From NCBI RefSeq assembly GCF_900169565.1, contig NZ_LT828648.1, positions 2,392,501 to 2,456,500 of the forward strand: a DNA stretch of 64,000 nucleotides. The letters are read 5' to 3'. This DNA comes from Nitrospira japonica. Its GTDB lineage: Bacteria; Nitrospirota; Nitrospiria; Nitrospirales; Nitrospiraceae. The notes beneath the pieces were generated by a model. It made no database searches and was not told the DNA's origin. It was given only the letters and a program-made list of their open reading frames with translations. Below, piece by piece: positions 1 to 7,920 of the stretch (the stretch's first letter is position 1; each line of letters begins with the position of its first letter). The position numbers and the translations under genes were made by a program.

Positions 1-583
<583 letters not shown>

Positions 584-659
584 TCCTTTGCTCCTGATAG
601 ACATGGTCTTCAACAATCACACGGCGAAAAGCCGTGAAGACCTGTTCAGTGATGAATGT

Positions 660-778
660 TCCCGGTGGCCATACTGGAGGGGCCACACCCGTTCCCATAC
701 CGAACACGGAAGTTAAGCCCTCCAAGGCCGATGCTACTGCTGCCGTGAGGCAGTGGGAAAGTAGGACGCTGCCGGGTT
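660..778 (+). rRNA. 5S rRNA
   Basis: The gene has the hallmark internal segment cccataccgaacacggaagt and a terminal stem in which cccggtggc near the 5' end pairs with gctgccggg near the 3' end. Its length of about 119 nt fits 5S rRNA. It lies about 75 nt after the 23S gene and is closed by a strong hairpin, so it is the last gene of the operon. Confidence 0.96.
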
Positions 779-785
779 ACAAAAA

Positions 786-817
786 GAGCCCGATGATCGA
801 AAGATCATCGGGCTTTT
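786..817 (+). terminator. Rho-independent terminator of the rRNA operon
   Basis: An 11-bp perfect stem (gcccgatgatc, 788-798, with gatcatcgggc, 803-813) carries a GAAA tetraloop and is followed directly by TTTT. It starts about 10 nt after the end of 5S rRNA. Confidence 0.93.
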
Positions 818-836
818 GCTTTTCTGATTTGGATTA

Positions 837-1035
837 CCGGTGTGCCAAGGCTCAGCCGCTCCCACACCTTTCGGAGCGACCCCTTCGGACTCGGTGGGCG
901 GAAGCCTTCTGGAATTCCTTCAGCCGCGATCATGCGATCGCAGTGCGTTCAGTCAGTTCCAGCTTTCCTGCCCAGCCGAGTCTCGGTGGGTCCCCGCTCC
1001 ACGGTGTGAAGTCGCGCTGAGCCTTGGCACACCGG
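837..1035. repeat. 199-bp fold-back element with 20-bp perfect terminal inverted repeats
   Basis: The left end (837-856, ccggtgtgccaaggctcagc) is the exact reverse complement of the right end (1016-1035). Inside these arms the similarity goes on imperfectly: cacacc and ggagcg motifs on the left mirror ggtgtg and cgctcc on the right. The whole piece could therefore fold on itself. No reading frame inside looks coding and no target duplication is obvious. It resembles a MITE or a structured intergenic element. Its mobility is inferred only from shape. Confidence 0.6.
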
Positions 1036-1534
1036 CCTCAATAGAGGAAGATTGCCAGTTGTTCTTTCGATCCACGTACCTTTGGATTTGCAAGGCAGCT
1101 TTTAGAGCGTATTGCTCGTTCCGTTGAAAGCTGCGCTTGAACGGAACTGCGCAAGGCTACGAGTTGATCGAATGCGGCGGCATGAGCAAGCGAACGGGTA
1201 AAGAGCCTGTCTCGGCAGGCTCGGGGCGGGGGGTGAGTGAAATATTTGGACCTCTGCCGGGTTTATAAACAAGCGCCCGCTGGAGCCAGTCAGCGGGCTT
1301 TTGTTCGTCCCGAGCAGGACAGGACGGCAGGGGAACCGCTTTGCGGATTAAGAGGTTGACACAAATTTCCATAAAAAGTAGCCTGTCTCCGATTTCCACT
1401 ATTCTCCTCTCGCTGTACCTGTGAAAAGGAATGTTCAGGCATGAGCAAACTATAAATTCTTAACAAGAATCAGGAAAAGAGATCCTAGAGAACAAGAGTG
1501 AAGATGAGCTTGTTTTACAGCAATCCATCACATC
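1036..1534. other. Intergenic region without a convincing gene
   Basis: This 500-bp spacer holds a short hairpin (gagcctg/caggctc, about 1202-1221), the terminator-like hairpin listed separately, and a possible -35 TTGACA at 1356-1361 with only a weak -10 (tagcct, 1379-1384). The frames that run through it have no coding character. It may carry the promoter of the gene starting at 1535. Confidence 0.4.
1275..1302 (+). terminator. Hairpin followed by TTTT
   Basis: The stem gcccgctg (1275-1282) pairs with cagcgggc (1291-1298) over an 8-nt loop, followed by TTTT. No gene is evident directly upstream, so it may be a remnant terminator or belong to an unrecognised small RNA. Confidence 0.5.
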
Positions 1535-2419
1535 ATGCCTGACACTGATTTTCACCCGGATAAGGACAGCGAAGAGCTCGCCCGCAAACTGGCCTCTATT
1601 GGCGTCGAAGACATTCGCAGGTCAGGGGAACCATCGTATGCATCCGATGCTTTGCCTGTATTTCTGGAAATGCACGCCCGCGAACTCGGCATAGAAGCCC
1701 CGATGCGTGATGTAGCGTACGTAATGCAAGAGTTCGCATGGCAATGGGGACTGGGACGCGAGTTTGGGCGGATGCCTTGCGTACGAATCGCTAGTGGCGA
1801 GCAATCGGAGATAGTTCCCTTATCTTTGCCATTCGATTTCCCATTCCCGAGGGGTGTTCGGCCATGGCCTTGGCTTCGCAGGTTGTACCCGTTTCCGCCG
1901 GGGTTTCTTTTTGAAGCTTACGAGGATTTCCTTCGTTCGCGGGGCGATAGCGAGGGAATTAGTATCGAGTCTGTCGACTATGTTTTGGAGCGTCTTCGAA
2001 ATGGCTTGGCTAGCTTCCTAGCCTATCGGATTGCCGGGTTTCGTGATTGGGCAATGGGAAAGGAAAAAGGTGGACAAGGAAATTTGGGTGGCAAAGGCGG
2101 CAAAAGGGCACGGGGCAAAGGTGGCGGGGGACAGGGAGGCTCCGGTTCTGGCGGTCCGCTACCGCCAGCATCCTTGTCTTCGGGAGGCGGTATGGGAGTG
2201 GAGATGTGGTGCACCTCGCCTGGCCTTACTATCGAGTTTTCCCACGCATATTTCATCCACTTTCTGAACTTCGGGGCGCCGAGTTTCCCAGTCAGTAACA
2301 CGTTGCTAGGTGGACGTTACGTGTTTCAGGGCAAAGGACCAACTTATCCTTCAGGCACGGTGCGTTCGCAGGTGTTCAGAATTCCACCCGACTACAAGGC
2401 AGTAACAACTTATTTCTGA
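1535..2419 (+). CDS. Hypothetical protein with Gly-rich central linker
   Basis: I do not recognise this 294-residue protein. The N-terminal part (about 1-175) is mixed helical with aromatic and Pro-rich stretches. Residues about 178-228 are a Gly/Lys/Ser-rich low-complexity linker, and the last 70 residues form a compact aromatic segment that looks like a second small domain. There is no signal peptide or clear membrane segment. The next gene, a four-helix membrane protein, starts 2 nt after the stop, so the two are almost certainly co-transcribed and may work together at the membrane. The ATG at 1535 has no strong ribosome-binding site. The position at the head of a defence-rich island makes a defence or toxin role possible, but nothing in the sequence proves it. 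Confidence 0.7.
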   Translation: MPDTDFHPDKDSEELARKLASIGVEDIRRSGEPSYASDALPVFLEMHARELGIEAPMRDVAYVMQEFAWQWGLGREFGRMPCVRIASGEQSEIVPLSLPFDFPFPRGVRPWPWLRRLYPFPPGFLFEAYEDFLRSRGDSEGISIESVDYVLERLRNGLASFLAYRIAGFRDWAMGKEKGGQGNLGGKGGKRARGKGGGGQGGSGSGGPLPPASLSSGGGMGVEMWCTSPGLTIEFSHAYFIHFLNFGAPSFPVSNTLLGGRYVFQGKGPTYPSGTVRSQVFRIPPDYKAVTTYF

Positions 2420-2421
2420 TC

Positions 2422-3012
2422 ATGCTTACTGCTTCCGAATACGGTGTGTTTGCGCCACTGGTCGCTATTATTTCCACAATTATGGCTGCTGGGGCAGCGG
2501 TTATTCTTCTATGGGCTGGCCCTCTAGAAAAGTGGCGTCCTGCAGATGCGGATCTGCCAGGAATGGCAAAGAGAATCATCTTTCTCGCCTGCTCTGTCGT
2601 GATGGTTCTATTGGCTCTCGAATCCGCGCCACAGAATCTCGAATGGATGAAAGAGACTGCATGGTGGCTGCTTGGCGTTTGGGTGGTACTCGGAATTGTG
2701 TATTCGGCTCTTCGTTACGGACTTTATCATTCAAAAGTGAATCCGAACGGAAAAGGAAGGAAACCAATCCTCGGTGGGCTTTGGATGAGGGCAGCAGCGA
2801 AAACTTCGATGAAACAAAACAAGATAACTGAGGTCGATGATCTTCTTGATGGTGCTCCTGGGCCGCAAGCAATCTGGTCAGGCCCTTCACGCTTTCTTGC
2901 CCGAGTTTTGATCCTCGGAATGTTCATCGTGTTTGTTGTTTCGGCCACTACTTCGCTCATGGCGGTGGGCTTGATCACATACGTCAAGACCACAGGGAAA
3001 GCTCTTTTCTGA
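2422..3012 (+). CDS. Hypothetical four-helix membrane protein
   Basis: This 196-residue protein has hydrophobic segments at about 9-32, 50-66, 80-100 and 160-190. A cytosolic-looking loop of about 60 residues, rich in Lys/Arg, lies between helices 3 and 4. No family is recognised and there are no visible catalytic residues. The start lies 2 nt after the preceding gene's stop, pointing to translational coupling. It may anchor or form the effector of the upstream Gly-rich protein; that is inference from coupling only. Confidence 0.75.
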   Translation: MLTASEYGVFAPLVAIISTIMAAGAAVILLWAGPLEKWRPADADLPGMAKRIIFLACSVVMVLLALESAPQNLEWMKETAWWLLGVWVVLGIVYSALRYGLYHSKVNPNGKGRKPILGGLWMRAAAKTSMKQNKITEVDDLLDGAPGPQAIWSGPSRFLARVLILGMFIVFVVSATTSLMAVGLITYVKTTGKALF

Positions 3013-3102
3013 GTAGATGGCGAGTGTGAGTGAGAATAAGGGAACAGGCTGAGCCTGAGTGTAAGCAAACTGTAGCCAGAAATCGTTTGCTGTTCCGGAC
3101 AG

Positions 3103-3254
3103 TCTTCGGCATCCGCTCTGCGGACCGCAGCTGCTCGGCAAGTTTGGTAACCCGAACCTCCGCAATTCGCGACGCGCGGTCCACCATCCAGCTCGACAAC
3201 ACCCTTCAGCTAAGCAAGAGACGGGAGCGCCGCGATCGCTCATGGATCGCGGCG
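3103..3254 (+). repeat. Dispersed repeat, copy A, upstream of the CBASS unit
   Basis: The core tcggcaagtttggtaaccc and the following gaacctccgcaattcgcgac recur nearly unchanged in copy B (7080-7222) and, more diverged, in copy C (20928-21040), all in the same orientation. Copies A and B also share a downstream hairpin, here cgccgcgatc (3228-3237) with gatcgcggcg (3245-3254). Each copy follows shortly after the 3' end of a plus-strand gene. On the minus strand it can be read as a short peptide (see findings). Confidence 0.8.
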
Positions 3255-3524
3255 TTCTCTCTATTGGCACGTCGTGTCAATCGTCCAAAATTTTGCCTGG
3301 TTAGGCAGAGAAAAATAGCATGTTGCGATCCTGAGATCTGTGGAGAAATCGCGCGCGGTCGCCGCCAAAACCACAACAGATGCTGGCTTAGGCTTATCCA
3401 CAGGAACTCCGTGTTATCCAGCGTGGGCCACAATATTTGGTGTTGACAATTCTCTCCGATGGCTATATGTAGAACCAGGTTAAGTAGGATTTGGAGATAA
3501 TTATTATTTGCAGATTATTCAATC

Positions 3525-3698
3525 ATGCCCGACCGAATCTACAAATGCCCTTGTGGGCAGCATCTCGTGAAGTCAGTAGGGGGTGTTGTTGTTAACCGGT
3601 GTAAGGTTTGGCGGGATGAATTCTTGGAGTGTCCGAAGTGCAAATCGCATCTTCCGTATCCGGTGTGGTTACCGTGGAGGCCCAAAAATATTAGTTGA
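3525..3698 (+). CDS. Small zinc-ribbon-like protein (57 aa)
   Basis: The ORF starts at ATG 3525 and ends at TGA 3696-3698. It encodes two cysteine pairs, CPC near residues 8-10 and CPKC at about 36-39, plus Cys26. That pattern fits a minimal zinc ribbon. The C-terminal 18 residues are rich in Pro and Trp. No function can be assigned. It sits between repeat copy A and the CBASS operon and is followed by a terminator, so it is probably its own transcription unit. The upstream region is AT-rich; no strong ribosome-binding site is visible. Confidence 0.55.
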   Translation: MPDRIYKCPCGQHLVKSVGGVVVNRCKVWRDEFLECPKCKSHLPYPVWLPWRPKNIS

Positions 3699-3767
3699 TC
3701 GTTTGAATTGAAAAGTTGGTGGGTTTGAAGGCGTAGAACTCTAGTCGAGTTTTTCGATTAGGGACAG

Positions 3768-3814
3768 AAAGCCGCAGTGAGGAGGCGAATGCTTCCTTAG
3801 GGCGGCTTTTTTAT
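3768..3814 (+). terminator. Rho-independent terminator
   Basis: The outer stem aagccgc pairs with gcggctt, an inner stem ggaggc/gcttcc closes a GAAT loop, and a run of six T follows (3807-3812). It ends the small zinc-ribbon gene unit and insulates the CBASS operon that begins about 55 nt later. Confidence 0.75.
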
Positions 3815-3867
3815 TTGACGAAAGTCGTAGGAAGAGAACTTATTCCAAAGGTGAAGAGAGATTCGTG

Positions 3868-5070
3868 ATGCCACAGATGAAAATGAAAAAAGGTCACTCT
3901 GGGAGAAGGGGCATAAGAGTTTTGTACGAGGTGACTCGTCACATAGGTCGCTGTGAGGAGAGAGAACTCTGGGCTCGTGCCGCGGGGCGTTGTCAGTTTA
4001 AGGGTTGCAACCGAATCTTGTACAAGTCCCCAGTGACCCAAGAGTGTGTCAACGTATCAGAAAAGGCTCACATATATTCATTCTCCGCCCGTGGTCCACG
4101 AGGACAAGGACCGTTGAGTCAGAAAAAACGCCTTCTGAATAACATAGGCAATCTCATGCTGGTTTGTCACGATTGCCACAGAAAAATTGACAAGGAGTTG
4201 GATGGAGGCCGCTACACAGTGGAGTTGTTAACGAAATGGAAACATCACCACGAAAAACGAATCGCAATTGTAACAGGAGTGGCCCCAACGAAAAAATCTA
4301 CTGTAGTCCTCTATGGAGCCAACATTGGCGATGAGTTGTCCCCACTTCAGGCTCAAGAAGCTCACTTAGCCATGTTTCCACATTCTTGTCCATCAGAAGA
4401 GCTGCCCCTTAGACTTAATATGAAATGGGAGGGAAAGGACAACGACCCACAGTACTGGATGACTGAAGAACAGAATCTCCGAAGAGGGTTTGAGCGCTTA
4501 ATATATCCGCGGATAAGCGAGGGTGACAATTTCTCTATCTTTGGATTGGCGCCTATCCCTTTGCTTATCAGGCTCGGCACTTTAATGACTGATAAGATCC
4601 CAGCCCAAGTATATCAATTGCACCGTGAGCCAGATCAAACCTGGCTGTGGAGCAAGAAATCGCATGATACAAACTATCTTTTAAAGTCTCCCGCATCGTT
4701 CGAAGACCCGCCTGCATTGATTATTTCACTTAGTTCGCATATCGCTCCACAGCGCGTGACATCTATTTTAGGAGAACATGTTGCGATCTGGGAGCTTACC
4801 ATTGAGGAACCGCACAACGATTTTCTTCAATGCCGTATGCAGCTCTCAGGCTTTCGCGAGGCTGCTCGACGCATGATCGCCAAGATAGCCAAACAACACG
4901 GACAGAATACTCCATTGGCGATCTTTCCTGCTATGCCGGTCGCTACTGCGATTGAACTTGGGCGTGTAAGGATGCCGAAGGCTGATATGCCATGGATTAT
5001 TTACGATCACAACAACAAAACTGGAGCCTTCGCAATGGCTCTGAAAATTTCTGGAGGTGTATATGAATGA
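3868..5070 (+). CDS. cap5: CBASS effector, HNH endonuclease-SAVED fusion (Cap5-like)
   Basis: This 400-residue protein joins an N-terminal HNH nuclease (about 30-135) to a C-terminal SAVED domain (about 175-400). In the HNH part, C42/C47 and C100/C103 look like zinc ligands, His68 lies in AHIYSF, and the segment NNIGNLMLVCHDCHRKID is typical. The C-terminal segment around FPAMPVATAIELGR is a hallmark of SAVED domains, which bind cyclic oligonucleotides. In the known family, ligand binding drives oligomerisation and DNA degradation, killing the infected cell. The start is ATG 3868; GTG 3865 is an alternative. The gene overlaps the next by 8 nt, showing operon structure. Confidence 0.93.
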   Translation: MPQMKMKKGHSGRRGIRVLYEVTRHIGRCEERELWARAAGRCQFKGCNRILYKSPVTQECVNVSEKAHIYSFSARGPRGQGPLSQKKRLLNNIGNLMLVCHDCHRKIDKELDGGRYTVELLTKWKHHHEKRIAIVTGVAPTKKSTVVLYGANIGDELSPLQAQEAHLAMFPHSCPSEELPLRLNMKWEGKDNDPQYWMTEEQNLRRGFERLIYPRISEGDNFSIFGLAPIPLLIRLGTLMTDKIPAQVYQLHREPDQTWLWSKKSHDTNYLLKSPASFEDPPALIISLSSHIAPQRVTSILGEHVAIWELTIEEPHNDFLQCRMQLSGFREAARRMIAKIAKQHGQNTPLAIFPAMPVATAIELGRVRMPKADMPWIIYDHNNKTGAFAMALKISGGVYE

Positions 5071-6253
5071 CAGTCTCAGAGATCGATTACTGACCGACCT
5101 CGTTCGGGAGCTGGATATACCGGATAATGCTTATGAAGCAGCGGAGAGTCGCTATCATGACCTTGGAGAATGGTTAAGAGACGAGTCGAAAGCTAAGATT
5201 GCTCAATTTCAACCTCTTGTTTCGGCACAAGGGTCATTTCGAATGGGAACCGTGACTAAACCATGGAAGACAGATCATCATGACCTAGACATCGGTTGTA
5301 GTTTGCAAGAAGGAATTACTCCGGAAACCTGTACGCAATATGACCTCAAACATCTCGTGGGGAGTGATCTTTATACGTATCGGAGTGAGCGACGAATTCA
5401 AGATGAACCTGAGGAGAAGCATCGTTGCTGGAGACTAAACTATCAAGACAATCTTCACTTCCATGCTGACGTCGTGCCATGCGTTCCCCATAGTGAACGA
5501 ATCCAAGCAATTATCAAATCTCGGATGCTACAGACCGGGACTTCTCCATTGTTGGCTCAAGACATTTCAAAATTAGCCGTCGCCATTACCGACGATCGTC
5601 ATCCTGGCTATCGGCGGTTAGATCATGATTGGTACATTAGTAATCCAGAAGGCTATGCTCGTTGGTTCGAATCGCGAATGAAGCAAGCGCATGCTTTATT
5701 GAAATCTAGAACACTCCAAGCAAAGGTTGGTCGAATAGAGGATCTGCCGGTCTTTCGTTGGAAGACCCCTTTGCAAGCAGCCATCCAGATTCTCAAACGG
5801 CATCGCGATGTAATGTATGAAAATCTCCCAGAGAGGAAGCCAATTTCGATCATCATCACTACTTTGGCTGCCCATGCGTATCGAGGTGAATTCGATCTGT
5901 CAGATGCACTGATACAGATTCTCGATAATATGTGCGTAAACCCTTCCGAACCGCGTGTGCCCAACCCCGTCAATGCCCAAGAGGATTTCGCAGATCGGTG
6001 GAAGTCGTCAGAGGGCCGAGCGTTACGGCTAGAGGAAAACTTCTTCGTATGGCTAGAACAAGCTAAGCGTGATTTTTACGCAATTCTTTCTCCGTCAGAC
6101 TACGGAATGCTTCCTGAACACATACGAAAACGTTTCGGAGTATCAATAAACCAGGACCTTATGAGGCAAATATCTGGCACTTTATCACCCAGGATTTCGT
6201 CACCAGCATTGCATATCAAGCGAGAAATGGTTCCTAAGCCTTGGGGCAGGTGA
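5063..6253 (+). CDS. CD-NTase (cGAS/DncV-like nucleotidyltransferase) of CBASS
   Basis: The protein has 396 residues. The nucleotidyltransferase signature is complete: GSFRMGT at residues 57-63, the metal-binding DLD at 74-76 within DHHDLDIGC, and a third acidic residue at D136 (HADVVP). Such enzymes make cyclic di- or trinucleotides after phage infection. Here the product would activate the SAVED effector encoded just upstream. ATG 5063 is chosen because a good site (ggaggtgt) precedes it and it overlaps the effector stop by 8 nt. The exact nucleotide product cannot be told from sequence by eye. Confidence 0.93.
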   Translation: MNDSLRDRLLTDLVRELDIPDNAYEAAESRYHDLGEWLRDESKAKIAQFQPLVSAQGSFRMGTVTKPWKTDHHDLDIGCSLQEGITPETCTQYDLKHLVGSDLYTYRSERRIQDEPEEKHRCWRLNYQDNLHFHADVVPCVPHSERIQAIIKSRMLQTGTSPLLAQDISKLAVAITDDRHPGYRRLDHDWYISNPEGYARWFESRMKQAHALLKSRTLQAKVGRIEDLPVFRWKTPLQAAIQILKRHRDVMYENLPERKPISIIITTLAAHAYRGEFDLSDALIQILDNMCVNPSEPRVPNPVNAQEDFADRWKSSEGRALRLEENFFVWLEQAKRDFYAILSPSDYGMLPEHIRKRFGVSINQDLMRQISGTLSPRISSPALHIKREMVPKPWGR

Positions 6254-6255
6254 GC

Positions 6256-6963
6256 ATGAACGGAATTATAAAGATCGATGAATTCCTCCGTTCTTATCCG
6301 CGGATGAATGCAGCGCCCATTTATGATGGCAGTATGTGTCTTGAAGGGATCATCGATTTCTCGGCCGACTCTGAGGAGTGCGGCTTAATTAGTGATTCGT
6401 TCCAACTTAGAATGGTCGTGCCAGAAACGTTTCCGAATGACCTTCCGATCGTATACGAACTTGGCGGCCGAATACCTCGTGACCGGAGTTACCATATCAA
6501 TCAATATGATAATTCTTTATGTCTCGGCTCACGCTTAAGATTACTTCTGACTATCTCCAAGAGGCCGACACTAATGGGGTTCACTCAAAACTGTCTGATC
6601 CCTTATCTTTATGCCGTTTCGCGCAAACTTTCGCTGGGGGGATGTTTTGCCTTTGGAGAGCTTCCCCATGGGATGAAGGGTGAAGTTGAAGACTATCGCT
6701 TGCTGTTTTGTCTTCAAACGACAGATCAAGTCTGGAAGACTATCGATTGCCTTGGCATGAAGAAGCGACGGGCAAACAAACATCCTTGCCCTTGCGGGTG
6801 CGGGAGAACATTGGGCAGATGTCGGTTTAACAGACGCATCAGAAAGTTTCGATCGCTGACTGGAAGGACTTGGTTTCAAAACGTTGCACGAGAACTGAAG
6901 CGAGAACCTCCGACGCAAGCTTCATTGGTCACGACGGCTCAGAAGGTAATGGCGTGCATCTGA
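6256..6963 (+). CDS. E2-like conjugation protein of type II-short CBASS, with Cys-rich C-terminus
   Basis: This 235-residue protein resembles the stand-alone E2-like proteins of type II-short CBASS. The UBC-like core spans about 5-125, with the PETFPNDLPIVY strand-turn motif. The likely catalytic cysteine is C89, in NSLCLGS. A C-terminal CPCGCGR...C cluster (C178, C180, C182, C189) looks like a SEC-C-type zinc site. No E1-like or JAB protease gene follows, so this is the short form of the pathway, in which E2 is known to modify or prime the CD-NTase. The ATG lies 2 nt after the CD-NTase stop, preceded by aggtgagc. Confidence 0.85.
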   Translation: MNGIIKIDEFLRSYPRMNAAPIYDGSMCLEGIIDFSADSEECGLISDSFQLRMVVPETFPNDLPIVYELGGRIPRDRSYHINQYDNSLCLGSRLRLLLTISKRPTLMGFTQNCLIPYLYAVSRKLSLGGCFAFGELPHGMKGEVEDYRLLFCLQTTDQVWKTIDCLGMKKRRANKHPCPCGCGRTLGRCRFNRRIRKFRSLTGRTWFQNVARELKREPPTQASLVTTAQKVMACI

Positions 6964-7079
6964 AAACTATAAGGAAGGAAAGAAAAACAATGGGATCGGA
7001 AGTCATTATTTTAAGCCTCCTTTGCTTGCCTGCGGAACTCACCTGATCAGTCAGCTGTACTGAGATTCGTCTCAAATAG

Positions 7080-7222
7080 TCCTCGGCTCCGCATCTACTC
7101 GGCAAGTCTGGTGACCCGAACCGCCGCAATTCGCGACGCGAGATCCACCATTCCGGAGAGAATACCCTTCAGTTAAACGGAAGACAGTGGAGCGCTGCAA
7201 TCGCTTTGTAGATCGCAGCGCT
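7080..7222 (+). repeat. Dispersed repeat, copy B, downstream of the CBASS unit
   Basis: The core tactcggcaagtctggtgac and the segment ccgccgcaattcgcgacgcg match copy A closely. The distal hairpin agcgctgcaatc (7191-7202) with gatcgcagcgct (7211-7222) takes the same place as in copy A. Orientation is the same as copy A, so the two copies frame the small zinc-ribbon gene and the CBASS operon as direct repeats about 4 kb apart. Confidence 0.8.
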
Positions 7223-7296
7223 CTGATGGTGGCTTTTGCCTCCTTGATCAATCAGTGCTCGGCGTCCAATTGACATGACAAGCTTCCCCAGCTAGG

Positions 7297-7920
7297 TTGT
7301 GGCCATGCGACGGGAAGATCTTCAAGCTAGACGCCATGCCCAACGTACAGCAAGAGCTTGGCCTCAGTGACGAGCAATTCGGTAAGCTACAGCTATTCAA
7401 TCGTATCCTGATCTCATACAACGACTTCAGGCAAGTATTTGAAGTTGCTTCACTCATGCTTGACGGCGACCTCTATCGTAATTACCCGAGGGAGAACCGG
7501 CAACTCGTCATTGCGCTGAACATGGCAGCTGTTATCGCCTACTCTCGGCCATTCCTTAACAGCGGTGGTGAACTCGCTCACAATCGATTGCCTCGTCGAG
7601 TGCTTCGCGATTTCACCGCGGAGGAGCTCAATATTCATGAGCAAGGGCTCAATGATCGCAACACGACGATGGCGCACTCCGATGCAGATTAGAACGTATC
7701 GATACCGGTTGTAATTGAGACAGATCGGGGACCGGTTGTGATTCCCAATAATGCAAGCGCGTATGCAATTCCACTGCTGCCGGAGGCAATCTAGCTATTA
7801 CGAGAGATGGCGTTCAAGCTCCAAGAGAAATGCTTTGCTTTGCGCCAGGAGATGGAGCCGGAAGTGATCCCGTTTCTCCCCAGAGTTCAGCCCGAATCAG
7901 AATGGGAGTCGCGGCCGTGA
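7297..7920 (+). pseudogene. HEPN-like gene interrupted by two in-frame TAG codons
   Basis: The open frame runs from ATG 7297 (or ATG 7336) to a TAG at 7690-7692. The same frame goes on with protein-like sequence, meets a second TAG at 7792-7794, then reads to a TGA at 7918-7920. The intact protein would be about 205 residues. Just before the first TAG is RNTTMAH, which fits the R-N-x4-H motif of HEPN ribonucleases. The final TGA overlaps the GTG start of the AbiEii-like gene, so the two were built as a coupled pair. Either the gene has decayed, leaving a truncated product that keeps the RNxxxxH motif, or amber codons are read through. Decay seems likelier. Family assignment rests on the motif only. 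Confidence 0.6.

Noticed and set aside
634..1127. Two plus-strand ORFs over the 5S rRNA and the fold-back element
   Set aside because: They cover the 5S rRNA, its terminator and the inverted repeat, and show no protein-like pattern.
3103..7222. Integron-type attC sites framing the CBASS cassette
   Set aside because: Only one copy has a GTTRRRY-like core (gttaaac in copy B), the paired RYYYAAC core is not seen, and no integron integrase lies in the window.
7690..7920. UAG read-through or pyrrolysine recoding in the HEPN-like gene
   Set aside because: No suppressor tRNA or pyl genes appear in the window and the upstream part alone ends soon after the motif; decay is simpler, though not proved.
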